Of a stretch of 64,000 nt of DNA, positions 12,401 to 24,708 are shown piece after piece. Position 1 is the stretch's first letter. The number at the start of each line of letters is the position of its first letter. Source of the stretch: Archilochus colubris. Its lineage: Eukaryota > Chordata > Aves > Apodiformes > Trochilidae. The notes under the pieces are model-generated. The model did no database searches. It was not told the origin of the DNA and was given only the letters and a program-made list of their open reading frames with translations. Position numbers and translations under genes: made by a program. The stretch spans positions 8,368,519-8,432,518 of the forward strand of contig CM041090.1 of NCBI GenBank assembly GCA_023079485.1. Reading direction: 5' to 3'.

Positions 12401-13825
12401 CAAATGATTCTCAAAAGTGATAAAGAAAGGATAAAAATCAACTGAGATTCATCGACAGTTCTTAATGCAAAAAGCATGTTGACAGCTGTTGAAGGCAATG
12501 AAAAACAAATAACTATGATTATTATAGGGAAAAAAAAAAGTCTTTTCCCTACAAGACCTTGCTTTTTTCTTATAAAGCTAGAACACAATAGAAGAATAAC
12601 AGAAGGAAGTGGTAACAGGCTGCTTTGCTGATTAGGTTATTGTTTATTCCTGAACTCCAGAGTATAAGAATCCAAAGACTATAAAATGCAATGAAAGAAC
12701 CTTTTGGCATTTATATGACAATCTATCACTGAACTAAAAAGGCCATTCTTTTCAAAGGGAAGACCTTTTCAGGATGCAATCTATGAAGAATCTCTCTTAC
12801 AGGCCCAAAGGATAACAGCTATTACATGAAACCGGTTGAAAGCTGTTACCATAGAATCCGATGAGTTATCTTCTGCTTCCACTGCAGCTTGCAGAGGTGT
12901 CTGAGCATTGGCTGATCTGACTGCAATCAAAGATTTCAACCCATTATTATACTCAGGAGAAAACTGATGCAGAACAACTCAGATTAGAATGACTTATTTC
13001 CCTTAGAGTTGAAACTTTCTAGTCATTTCTACTTTGGAAACTTTTTTAACATATTAATTTTTCCTTTATACATACTAGCAACAAAACTACCCAGACTCAT
13101 GTGGTAATAAAAGCATTCAAAATCCTGAAGAGATTTCAAAAATCACCTTCTCCAGCTGTTTCTGCAGCTGGTATAAATGAAGGTAAAATCTGCCAGGACA
13201 CTAAGGTTATTAAAAAATACCTTTACTGGTATTGGAAATCTCTCAGGCAAAATAAATTGAAGAATGTCAATCTACAGCTTTTTTTGCAGAATTCCTTGTA
13301 CTGTAATCTCCATTGTCTCTAAGGTCCTAAATTCTTGGAAAATATTCTGTGCTATACAGAAGAATATGCTAATACTTTGTTACATGACAAGGGTTTCATA
13401 TATAAAATCAAAAAATTATATCCTTCTGAACTAACTGAGGCAGAGATAATGTTTTAAGAAGGCTGCCTAATTTGGTGAGTTGCTGCAAATGGAGCAAACA
13501 GAAGCTTAATAAAGCAACTGCTTCATGGAAGTGATCTAACTCAAAATGTTAACAAAGCCATAAAGGCTAACTAGGACATGAATAAGGTTCAAGCAATAAA
13601 TGAGGAGCTAAAAAGGACAATTCTGAGCCAAATGACTTGTGAAATCTTAAATGATTTTGTAAAGACATAGCAAACTTGCTAAAATTTAAAAATCATTAAT
13701 AGAAATAGTCATAACTAGTACTGGAATGAGAGAATTGCAGAATTCCTTCTAATGAAGGAAAAGCAATCCTTCCCAATGCTTGCAGGGATCATACTGAGTC
13801 TCCTGAATCCTGCAGAGAAAGCATT
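9421..13825. other. Intronic sequence with one weak exon-like block
   Basis: AT-rich and without recognised transposons. It contains the 65-codon frame at 12784-12978 listed separately. Other frames (9789-10019, 10221-10565, 11232-11468, 11605-11880, minus 12220-12588) show no recognisable domain or coding bias. Confidence 0.55.
12784..12978 (-). other. Unassigned 65-codon open frame with splice-like signals
   Basis: A stop-to-stop frame without an ATG start, on the same strand as GPHN. Its residues look protein-like (SANAQTPLQAAVEAEDNSSD in the middle), unlike nearby random frames. Within it, TTGATTGCAG precedes position 12920 and GTAACA follows position 12850, which would define a 71-bp exon at 12850-12920. 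Seventy-one is not a multiple of three, so inclusion between GPHN exons 3 and 4 would shift the frame. I do not recognise the peptide. It may be a decayed retrocopy, a cryptic exon or chance. Confidence 0.2.
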
Positions 13826-16510
13826 ATCATAGAATGGGTTTGAAGGGATCTGAAAGAAGACCATCCACTTCTAACCTTGATGCCATAGGCAGGGACACCT
13901 CTCACTACACCAGCTTGCTCCAAGCCCATCCTACCTGGACTTGAATACCTCCACGGAAGGGGCAACCACAACTTCTCTGGGCATCTTGTTCCAGTCTCTT
14001 GTCATTCTCACTGTTCAAAATTTCTTGCTAGAATGAAATCTAAATTTTTCCTCTTTGAGTGTGAAATGGTTCATCCTATCAACTATATGGCCATGTTCAA
14101 AGTTCCTCCCCAGCTTTCCTGTAGGCCCCTTCAGCTACTGGAAAGTGACTAAAAGGTCTCCTGGAGCCTTTGCTTCTCCAGACTGAACAGTCCCAACTCT
14201 CTCAGCCTGTCTTCACAGGAGAGCTGCTCCAGCCCTCTGATCATCTTTGTGGCCCTTCTCTGGACACATTCCAGGAGCTCTGTTTCCTTTTTGTCTTGGG
14301 GGCTCCAGAACTGGACACAGTACTGCAGGTGGGGTCTCACAAGAGCAGACCAGAGGGGGAGAATCACCTCCCTTGACCTGCTGGCCACACTTCTTTTGAT
14401 GCAGCCCAGGATACAGGTGGCATTCTGGGATGCAAGTGCACATTGCTGGGTCAGGTTGAGCTTCTCATCAACCACCAAATCCAAGACCTTCTCCTCAGCA
14501 CTGCTCACAATCCATTATATATGGATATATATGGCCCAGCCAATATATCTGATTAGGAGTGCCCTGACCCAGATACAGGATGTTGCACTTAGCCTTGTTG
14601 AACTTTGTGAGGCTTCCACAGGCCCATCTCTCAAGGATGTCAAAGTCCCTCTGCATGGGATACCTTCCTTCCAGCAAGTCATCCACAACACACAGCTGGG
14701 TGTCATCAGAAAATTTGCTGAGAGTTCATTTAGTCCCACTGTCCAAGTTGCTGACAAAGGTGCTAAACAGCACCAGCCCGATACTGATCTCTGAGGAATG
14801 CTCCATGTCACTGATCGCTGCCTGGACATTTGAGCCACTGACCATCCAGACAATTTTTCATCTGCCCACTGGTCCATCTGTCAAGTCCATGTCTCTCCAA
14901 TTTAGACACAACAATGTTGTACAGGACAGTGTCAAATGCTTTGCCTAAGTCCTGGTAGATGGCGTCAGTTCCTCTTCCCTTGTTCACCAATGCTCTAAGC
15001 CCATCATAGGCAGCCCCCAGATTTTCAGGCATGATTTGGCATGGCAGTGAAAGCAGATTGGCTGTCACCAAACACCTCCTTATTTTCTGTGTGCCTTACC
15101 AGCGTTTCCAGGAGGATCTGATCCATGATCTTGCTGGGCACAGAGGTCAGTCTGACTGGTCTGTCATTCTCTTGGTCTTCCTTTTTTAAACATGGGGTTT
15201 ATGTTTCTTCTTTTCCAGTCAGTGGGAAGTTAACTCGACTGCCACGATTTCTTGAGCATAGTGAATAGAGGCTTAGTAACTTCATCTACCAGTTTCCTGA
15301 CAACCTGTGGATGCTTCTCACCAGCTCCCATGGACCTGTGCAAATTCAGGTTCCTCAGATGGTCTCAAACCTCATCTTTTCCTACTGTGGGTGGCTGCTC
15401 ATTCTCCCAGTCCCTGAATTCACGCTCTGTGACTTGTGTGGTGTGGCTTGAGCACTTGCCAGCGATGACTGAGGAAAAAAGTCATTGAGTGCTTCAGCCT
15501 TCTCCGTATCCCAGATAACCAGGTCTCCTGTTTACTTTGGGAGAGAGCCCACCTGTTTCCTAGTCTTTCTTTTATCACCAGCATTCCTACAGAAGCTTTT
15601 CTCATTGCCCTTGATGTCCCTGGCCAGATTTAGTTCTAACAGCTTTCCTAACCTGATTCCTGCCTGCACAAACAACTTCTCGGTATTCCTCCAGGCTACC
15701 TGTCCTTGCTTCCATCCTCTGTAGGCTTTGCTTTTATGTCTGAGTTTCTCCAGGAGATCCTTGGATTTTTTGCTTGGCTTCTTCTTTGTTGGGATGCAGT
15801 TCCTGAGCTTGAAGGTGATTTTTTAATATTAACCAGCTTTCTTGGATACTCTTACCCCAGGGCTTTATCACATGGTACTCTACCAAACAGGTCACTGAAG
15901 AGCCCAAACTATGCTCTCCTGAAGTCCAGGGCAGCAAGCTGGCTTAGTGCCCTCTTCTCTCTACTAAACATCTTGAACTCCACCATCTCATGGACACTGC
16001 AGCCAAGGCTGCACATTGAGCTTCACATTCCCCACCAGCCCCTCCTTGCTGGTGAGAACAGATCCAGCACAGCACCCCCCCCTCACTGGCTCCTCTATCA
16101 CTTGAAGAGGAAAGTTATCATCAACGCATTCCAGGAATCCCCTGGATTGCTTATGCCCTGCTCTGCTGTCCCTCCAACATAGAGTGGTTGAAATCTCCCA
16201 TGGGGATCAGGGCTTTCAATGTGAGGCTACTGCTATCTGTCTATAAAGAGCCTCATATGCTCAGTGTTCCTGGCTGTGTGGCCTGTAGCAGATCTCCACT
16301 GTAACGTTCCTGGTCCCTGCCCTCCCTTTAATCCTGACCCATAAACTCTCATCCATTCCCAGGTGGATCTCCATGCACTTCTGCTGGCCATTGACACAGA
16401 GGGTGACACCAACTCCTTTTATTTCCTGCCTATTCTTAGAAAGAATTTGTAGCCTTCCATTCCAACACTCCAGTCATAGGAGCCATGCCACCATGTCTCT
16501 GTGATGCCAG
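13826..16510 (-). mobile_element. CR1 LINE, 2.7 kb, endonuclease remnant to 3' end
   Basis: The longest transposon in the window. On the plus strand it starts ATCATAGAATGGG (reversed 3' end) and runs through the reversed 3' UTR, C-terminal region, reverse transcriptase, linker and into the endonuclease, stopping near 16510 at the GITETWW motif. It is diverged, with many frameshifts and small indels. Its subfamily differs from the 1.86-kb and 33.7-kb copies. It is in the same orientation as GPHN. Part of it (14738-15725) is nearly identical, in inverted orientation, to the copy at 62.13-63.12 kb. Confidence 0.93.
14149..16510 (-). pseudogene. CR1 ORF2 endonuclease and RT pseudogene
   Basis: On the minus strand the protein order is EN, then linker, then RT, split over many frames. 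EN pieces are GITETWW (near 16489-16510), GVGVTLCVNGQQKCMEIHLG, WVRIKGRAG, EICYRPHSQEH and MGDFNH (16182-16201), then LGCSVHEMVEFKMF. The linker shows ALDFRRA, FGLFSDLFGRVPCDKALG and AWRNTEKLFVQAGIRLGKLL. The RT shows a degenerate motif A (YQDLGKAFDT) within 14808-15071, and the C-terminal part lies at 14149-14508 (RSVASRSREVILPLWSALVR). The N-terminal EN residues are absent and internal stops are present. GDFNH is the conserved EN catalytic region of CR1-type APE nucleases, so the domain is identifiable although dead. Confidence 0.88.
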
Positions 16511-19500
16511 TGTCTTGGTACATTCAGAAACGTTTTCCGGTCCCACAGTTTTCAACATGCTGGTTGAAATGGTTCTATTTGCAACAGTTGTTCTGTGTGA
16601 GACTTTTGAAAGAAACACTACTAACATCAGAACAAGGAATACTTGCACTAACATGTCATTGATACAGATACTCCTAACAGTTAAGCTTGAATGAATGGTG
16701 GCCTAATTAATAAAGTGCTTTGGCAACAAATACATTTATACCATTTGCGTTGTTGCAAAATCAAGATCCATGCCAGAACCAAAAGCTGCAGCACTGAAAC
16801 AACAGCAGTCAATGAGTGAAGCCTTATAGTGTCTGCTTCAAGAGGAATTAATGATTTATACACTTTCACTACTTAGCAAAAGAGAAATCAAACCTTAGTG
16901 CCCTTTTTACTGAAAGGTTTTCTTACAAACAAGGTTCTAAACCTCAATTTATTTCTGTTGTGCTAATCTCACCAGACCTTTCCTTATCCTGAGGTATTTC
17001 AGAAAGTATTTTTCAAATTTTTTAAAACTGCGCTTCTTTATCTGAAGTTTACATTAAAATCTCCTATTATCTAGAAGATTACATTATTTTAAGTATCACA
17101 GTTAATATGCAGATATTGCAATTATTCATTGTGCTTTCATAATGGGTAATGCATGTGTGCCTCTCTTCCTGCTTCCCTTGAAAAAGAATGGGGAGAAGAT
17201 ACTTTTTTTTTTCCAAGTTGTTTTCAAAAGTAGGGAGACTCAGTAAATAAGGAAATGTTTAAGGAGTGCAGTTATAGGTTCAACAAGTTCTAGTGAAAAA
17301 AAGTGCATTCTCATTCTTAAAGATGTACTCAAGTAAGAAAGACAGTGGTGGTTATGTGTATGAAATGTCTGCTGCTCCACAGGAACAGAACCCTCCTTGA
17401 TAAAGCATAAGTTGTATCTACAAGTGTGAAACCATGGAAAGCCCTCTGGACTGTAAAGCACTTGTTTGTTATTTTAAAGATATAGGAAGACACACGTCAT
17501 AACCTTTACAAGAATCCAGTTATTTATATCCCTCCAAAAAAAGCTGCATAAGAATTAGTCCTTTGACTGTATATCACATACTTGGTATATGATTATTTCT
17601 AACATACAGTCTCTTAAATGAAAATGTTAACATAGTTATTTCTGGTTTTTTAACTGCAAAATTTACCTTTCTGGACATGTTAAAAACACACTACAGTCAT
17701 CTGCTCCCTGAGATTTAGAATAAAGGCATCATCTCACTAATTAGAAATACCATATTGCCCCTTTCAAAGAGCTGTATCACCACCCACACATTCTACTTTG
17801 AGGATTATGATGCACGCAGTATATGTTATTTCTGTACTACTACTTTCCCTTGTAGAGACAATTGCCACTTAAGTGCTGGAGAGTGATGAAGAGCCTACAC
17901 AGGCAGCAGAGTCATTCAGATAGTATTTTCAGTAAGAGGGAGTAGGTGGAATTAGAGGATGAAGGACAGTATGCAATAAATTTCATCTGTGAGCAAGAAC
18001 TGGGCAATGCCCTCTGGGAATTAAAGACCATGCAATGTTCTATTAATAATGTGCATAATATTGGAGTGATCCTGACCAGGAGACCATTGCACATCGAGAA
18101 CTTAGTGATCCACCTAACAGTTTCCCAGCAGTTTCCACAGCAGCCTGTGCTGTACTCCAGGTCCTGCATGGCCCTCACCAAAGGACAGACTCAGACACCT
18201 TGTCACTGGTGCCTGTGCCACCAGCATAGCCTCTCCACTGTCACTTCTGACTCCATAGAAGGAGAAGCCCTTCATTTTTATTTTTTTTTGCAATTACTAA
18301 GCAAGTCTTTCCTGTCCTATAGAGTTCTCTCTCCAGGCCTGGCAATAACTGTAGTATTTGAAGACATTAAGAAGTGATCAAGATGTTTTTCATCTCCTAA
18401 GAGTTACAAATTTTTCTTTAAAGATCAGGTCGAGTAGGAAAAAAAATTATAGCAGCAATATTCCAAGAGCTTTTACATTTGTATCCATGAACACAAGCAC
18501 ATGATCCAACCCATTGAACCCTTAAAGCTTTCGGGTTTGGAGCTGTAACCATCTACTTCAACCAACTTAAAAAATGAAGCCAGTTTCCAAGTCACTGTAG
18601 GTACTTCTCCCTAAGTGTCTGAGATCATTTAGTAGTCTGTTAAGTCTTTAGCTGCTGCTTCAACTTCATCTTCTGTCTAACTCCAAAAGCAGAGATATTT
18701 TTAGTAGGAAAAATATTTCACAGTAGCATTATAAGAGCATTGGCTACAGCAAATAAATTTAACTGGAATGAGCAGTATACAGCTTTCTATACAAAATAAA
18801 GCTGTACAGACCGTTTTTGTCAGACAACTACTTTTCTATGCCATTCTTTGGATTTTGGGAAAATTGAGTTTCATGTATTTCAGCTTTGAACTGAAAAAAA
18901 AAATTTTCTAGAAAAAAATATCCAGTAATAACCACAATAAAACTGAGGCATAGAAAAGGACACTACTTCTTCATTTAAATATATTCAGTTGAAGGTCATA
19001 ACTAGCAAGTTAACATCTGGCCATCCTCGTTACAGTACTGATAAAAGAATACTACTTTGCTCAGAAAGGAAACAGACTTTTCCCCTTTGGGCTCCTTTTA
19101 TTATGATACTCTCGTAGGGAGATATTAAATTTGTCACTGACTTGTAGAAAAATTTTCATCAGTAATGTCTGGGTTTTTTGATAGATTTCAGGGTCTGACT
19201 GTGGCTTGATAATAAAATGCTGAATTCTTCTGCAAACTCTGTAGTTTGAATGTTATCTTCAGTTAGTTTCCTGCAGCTAATCCAAGACAGTAAACGAAGC
19301 TTTCCTGGGGAGTTTTGTATAAGAAAAAGATCAACGATCTTGAGAACCATTTTAAATTAACGATTCCTAGAAGGGACAGCAGAGAGATTGTTCATACCAC
19401 AGTTTCAATTTTGAATTGATTTTGTTATTTCTTATTTACATTGGTAAGCTACTAACCACCTTGTGTGTAAAACAGATTCATTGCTTGGAAATTATCTGTC

Positions 19501-20643
19501 AGTGAGCCTGATGCATTGCATCTCGCTCCCAATTTTGAAACCTGTAAGACAATCAGCAAGCATACTTCTTCTGCTTTTCTTTTCCTACTATTTAGCCAAC
19601 CTCAGAAGGCAATACAAGTGCTCAAACTTATCCAATATTGTTTTCAGTGGAAGAGATCTAGCCGACTGAGTTGAAAATCTTTCCAGCAGTAACTAGTCTG
19701 AAATTATCTATTTATTCCACCCCAGAAAATTCCTATTTTTCCCTTTTATTTTTCAGTTTGTGTATTATGAAATTGCCATGGTTTTAGGGGAACTGTAACA
19801 TAATTAGATCAGTTTTTGCTGTTGTCAAGACAATGCTTCTGCTAAAATACTATTTGTCCAAATATAGGGTTGTTTTTAAAGAATTTAAGGTACTAAAATT
19901 GTTAAAAAAATATTGACATACAAAATATTCTGAACACAGACACACACACAAATATTGTAAGAAAATCCATACATTACCTCATATAAAAGATTGAAATATA
20001 AAAATACATTGTAAAATGCTTGGGCACACAAAAACTAAGGTGTAGCTTAGTTTTTAACTTAAAGCTAAATGTTAAGTGCAGGGAAATGTGCCATTTTGAT
20101 TAAAGCTTCAGTATTGACTGAACAGTCAGAATGGACATTGTGCTTTCCATAGTTAGGTCTGCTGAAAAGGCATCACAGCAAAACTTCTAATTTGCTGGGT
20201 CTCTCACAAGTCAGCTCACTGAGGATATCATGCATGTGAAAGCTTTAATGACATTTAAAGTATAACACTTCATAAATGCCCTTTTTTTTTTTCATTTTGA
20301 AAGACCACCATCCCTTTGGTTTTCCCAGCTACAGAGAAGCCTTTGCAGTTCTGCACTTCCATTTAGAGACATTTGGAGCTCTTGGATGTAAAGCAGTTCT
20401 TTACAGTTCCATGATTTTTAAACTTGTTTTCTAAATAGCCTGAGGACAACTGTCTGCTGTCTTTTACAGCCACAAGGTACTCTGTAAAATACAGTGTTAG
20501 CTGCAGTGCCTCAAATGATGCTCAGCTTTATTTTTACTCACTGCTTTTTTATATAGCATTATTCCCTAGAAAATTTTATTAAAATACAGAATTGCTCCAA
20601 AAACATGATGTTGGGTTTTTTTTTTCTGTTTTACCAAAGAAGG
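16511..20643. other. Intronic sequence, nothing recognised
   Basis: AT-rich. The longest frame outside transposons in the window (17946-18377, 143 codons, plus) lies here but shows no recognisable domain, and an overlapping minus frame is similar in quality. No RNA gene or repeat family recognised. Confidence 0.55.
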
Positions 20644-21000
20644 AATCACAGAATCACAGAATCCTAGGGGTTGGAAGGGACCTCGAAAGATCATCTAGTC
20701 CAACCCCCCCTGCCAGAGCAGGGCCACCTAGAGTACATCATGCAGGAACGTGTCCAGGCGGGTTTTGAATGTCTCCAGTGAAGGAGACTCCACAACCTCC
20801 CTGGGCAGCCTGTTCCAGGGCTCTGTCACCCTTACAGGAAAAAAATTTTTTCGAATATTCAACTTGAACCTCCTGTGCTCCAATTTACACCCATTACCCC
20901 TTGTCCTATCACTGGTCACCACTGAGAAAAGCCTAACTCCATCTCCCTGACACTCACCCCTTACATATTTGAAAACATTGATGAGGTCACCCCTCAGGAG
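20644..21000 (-). mobile_element. CR1 LINE 3' end (CR1-J-like)
   Basis: It opens on the plus strand with AATCACAGAATCACAGAATC and GGTTGGAAGGGACCTCGAAA, then the CATCTAGTCCAACCCCCC stretch, a well-preserved reversed CR1 3' end of a young avian subfamily. It includes the end of ORF2 (on the minus strand [20 protein letters not shown], then [17 protein letters not shown], within 20728-20922). It is 5'-truncated near 21000, about 360 bp long. The subfamily name is from memory. Confidence 0.92.
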
Positions 21001-22159
21001 AGGGTCACTTCACTCAGGAGAAGAATTTTAAAACAATTTGATATTAAGTTCTTATCTTCATAAGGTATCCTCAGATACAGAGCTTCATTTTCAAGCGTGA
21101 TAAATTTAGGAAATTCTCACTTTAAAAAAGTCATGTTCAACTACCAAGACCACTTCACTGGAAGAATGCAGAAGAACCCTTTAAAATGGTAACACTGGGA
21201 TGTATAGATTTCTGTAGGACATAAGACTATTTCTTAACATGTCACCATGCTACTGAAGCAACACAGTGAAACTGTTACTATATTTATAATTTTAAAATAC
21301 TGGCTATTTTGACATAACATAGCAGTAAGAAAAAAATAGACATAGGTCTACATAGAAATAGTGAAAGCAAATGTATGTGTTACCTTTGCAACCTTAACAT
21401 TCCATCTCATCTTGTCAGAATGATGAGGCAGGTGAAATTCAATGCAAACGTTTCTGACAGAACAATCCAAGACATCACTGTGTATTTTTTATAAGATAAC
21501 ATTAAAATAGTAGAACACTGCAACCACTGCACCTCTACTGAACTGCGATGATTCAGGGGCATTTTCTCCTTCACACATTTCTCTGAGTACAATTAGGTCA
21601 AAAATTCTAAAATCCTACTAGAATTGATAGCAAGCAAACAGTAAATAACATCAAAATGCCAGCCATTTTATGACAGGTATATATAGAAAAAACATACCAA
21701 AAGCACATGGGCAATAAAAATAGAAACATTAAACTTTTCATCTTCAGGTAGTGCTTAAACTTGAAAGTTTTTTCTTGACTAGATAGGTGTACACTAAGAA
21801 AGAGTTCCATAGAGAGTTTAAAGATATTTCAGAAAGGCACATATTGTGACTTTGGCCACAGCAAACTACATTACATGCATTGGAATATCAAAACATTCTG
21901 TGTGGTCAACTATTGAATCTTGCTAAATATATCCTATGAGTCTCCAAATAGAAGATACTACAGTTGTCCAATCAAATACCTAAGCAGTGTTGTCTCCACA
22001 TATGACAGCAAAAATAACTGGCTTTTGTTACAACCATATCAATCCCATTCCTTAGGAATCTGATGCCTACACCCGAAATGGACCACCTTTATTCAGGCAG
22101 CACCTCAACCCATCTTCCCCCTACCCCTCATGGCATTGCTTTGTAGCTCTCTTAGGTAA
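21001..22159. other. Intronic sequence, nothing recognised
   Basis: AT-rich sequence between two CR1 copies. No coding or repeat feature supported. Confidence 0.55.
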
Positions 22160-22826
22160 AAGCCATAAGGTAGTGAAGAAGGCCAAGAGCATCCTGGCTT
22201 TTATCAGAATCTGTGGCCTGCAGGACTAGGAAGTGACTGTCCCCCTGTACTCTGAACTGGTGAGGGGACTGTGTTCAGCTCAAATCCTGTGTTCAGTTTT
22301 GGGACTCTCACTACAAGATACCAAGGTGCTGGAGTGAGTCCAGAGAAGGGCAGAAAAGTTGGTGAAGGATTTGGGGAACCAGTTTTCTGAAGAACAGCTG
22401 AGAGAACTGGGGTTGTTTAGTGTAGAGAAAAGGAGGCAGAGGGGAGACCCCTTATTACTCTCTACAACTACCTGAAAGGGGGTTGGAGCACCCTGATCCA
22501 ACCAGAAGCAGCTGAAAGAACAAACTAATGAAAGAAGCAGGAGTGAGGGGGGTCTCTCCCAGGTAACAAGTGATAGGATGAGGGCAAATGGCCTCAAATG
22601 GGACCAGGGGAGGTTTAGACTGGATATTAGGAAAAAGTTCTTCAGTGAAAGGATTGTCAGGCATTTAAACAGGCTGCCCAGGGAGATGGTTGAATCACCA
22701 TCCCTGGAGACACTTGGAAGATGTGGTGCTTAGGGACAAGGTTTAGTGATGGAATTGGCAGTGTTACGTTTATGGTTGGAACTAATGACCTTAAGGGTCC
22801 TTTTTCAAACTACATGATTCTGTGAT
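22160..22826 (+). mobile_element. CR1 LINE, 5'-truncated 3' third
   Basis: It begins near AAGAAGGCCAAGAGCATCCT, covering the ORF2 C-terminal region, and ends TGATTCTGTGAT at 22826. Along it are SEELSRELGLF-type and [18 protein letters not shown] segments, heavily frameshifted. About 40 bp of extra sequence around 22500-22545 (agaagcagctgaaagaacaa...) interrupts the CR1 match. It is antisense to GPHN and immediately followed by a hAT-like end. Confidence 0.9.
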
Positions 22827-22844
22827 ACACTATGGAGCAGGGGG

Positions 22845-22934
22845 ATAATATCAGAATATACATATATTGGGGGGTGCATCGCAAAAAATTTTTTTACTAA
22901 TGGGGTGCATGATCAAAAAGTTTGAAAACCACTG
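22845..22934. mobile_element. hAT-like DNA transposon terminus (remnant)
   Basis: The sequence GGGGTGCATGATCAAAAAGT followed by TTGAAAACCACTG (ending 22934) is, in reverse complement, CAGTGGTTTTCAAACTTTTT then GATCATGCACCCC, the terminal inverted repeat style of Charlie-type hAT elements in amniotes. A second GGGGGTGCAT-like motif lies at 22869-22880. Only this end is recognisable. No matching second end or 8-bp duplication was found, so the left border is a guess. Confidence 0.55.
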
Positions 22935-24687
22935 GTCTAGACCTTTTATTTTGGTTTTTTTGTTTTTTTTTTAATAGTCTGCCAGTATGGCTGAGCACTC
23001 CATTAAGTGCTTAGCTCAGGCAACAGTGTTCCATTCGTAACAATGGCACTGTAGTATGAATTTCACATTATTTGTGACCTCAATTTATTGTGATATGAGA
23101 ATATATATGTGATGGAGGCTGGGGACACATGCACTTTTGACAGTTCTCTGCTTACCAGACTTCGGTTCATCAAGTAATCCTTAAGCATATAAACTGGAAT
23201 TCTTGCATATAAAACTTAACTGGACTTCAGCAGCACACTACCTGCTCCAGCTGCTAACACTGCACACAGTTCACAGAACCATCCTAGAAGCAGCTTGAAA
23301 TAAAACATGAAAGAATATACAATGTGCATGCTGGAGCTCCACCACCAAATGCTCTACTTCATAGATGTATGCATCATTCATAGATGCTGCATCTTACTGG
23401 TTTTGTATGACATGGTAACACAGACATGGCTCAAGATAAAAGTCTAGTTCCTGGCACTATGGATGCTATGGCTGGGGCTAAGGAATTTTTAACTTCATCT
23501 CCACACACTTTGCTCTGATTTTACTTAGCTAGAAGAAATCCTTTGGTGGAATCCTTTAAGACAACAGTTAAGCCAACATTCCAGCTATGTGCACTGTCAG
23601 AGGTGAGATGAGCCACATACTCAAACTCAATAAAACATAAAACCTACTTAAAACTTTCCATTTTACATCTGTGCTCAGTTACACCTCATCAGCATGAAAT
23701 CTCATCTGGATGAATCTTGTACATCTGAATAAAAAACCCTGGAGCTTTCTAGCGACATGGTTCAACATTATCTATTAATACTATTTTTCACCATTCCCTT
23801 ATGATATTTCCTTGAAGGAAGTATTTGGTTGGTTTTCTTAAAAACATGTCATGTTCCCTATTCTGTTTTAGACAGTGGACCTAACATACAATAGGGTAAC
23901 TAACAGGATTGGGGTGCCATAAAATTTTTTAACTATCAGATAAGTTTCATCGGGTGTAATCACACACTGAAGTACAAAGCATCACTCTATTAATACAGTT
24001 TATAAGCTTGCAAATCACAGGGATGCATACGTAGTCTGGTGTCTTCTACTGTGTTTTTCTAGCCAAGCCATGAAAACATGGCATTAAAAAGCATCCTAAG
24101 AAAAGACACACTATGAAAGCAAAATAAACTGCACAGTTTTAGCAGAATTATCTTCAGTCTACTAGTTACAAATCTTATCTGAAAAACAGAATTTGTTGAA
24201 CTGGTTTCTGACGGAGAGATGACTTCTGTGTTATAACCAGGTAAGGTTTCAGCTTTAGTAGCTTTAAATGAGGGTTCTCTGTTATTAGGAATATTTTTTT
24301 CTTTTCTTTAAAACCAGTAGATTATCAACCAATAGAATCCTCGTAGTAAAAGTTTAAGTACCCACTTTCAGGCAATCTTTACCTAAATTAATGCATAAAT
24401 TAAGCATGAAATAGAAACAAGGAAGAATGTTGTTGAAATGCAACCAAATGTGCCAGGATGTCTCTGTCTCTTTATCTGCTCCTCATCTAAAAGCACTTCT
24501 ATAAATTAGATAATTTTTATAATCTGACTCTACATCTGTCATTTTTGTGCTTAGGGGACCAGCCTTTGTATATGATGGGGCACCAGAGGCTCATATATAA
24601 CAGAAAAGATTTCACGTTCTGCTCCTGATCCCTTTTCTACTAATTCCCTAATTCCTCTCAGGTTTGTTTTTTGGTTTTTGGAGTTTT

Positions 24688-24708
24688 TTGTTTTTGTTTT
24701 TGTTTTTA
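24688..24708. repeat. (GTTTTT)n simple repeat
   Basis: Consecutive GTTTTT units in a T-rich stretch beginning near 24661. Confidence 0.75.

Noticed and set aside
12220..12588. 122-codon minus frame on the GPHN sense strand
   Set aside because: Low-complexity hydrophobic stretches from A/T runs; no domain and no good splice signals seen.
14249..15488. Plus-strand frames of 78-181 codons, and those continuing to 16182
   Set aside because: Antisense to the CR1 ORF2 pseudogene, whose EN and RT motifs read on the minus strand.
17946..18377. 143-codon plus-strand frame, the longest outside transposons
   Set aside because: No recognisable domain, a comparable antisense frame overlaps it, and there is no promoter, splice or conservation evidence. 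It lies inside GPHN intron 3 on the opposite strand.
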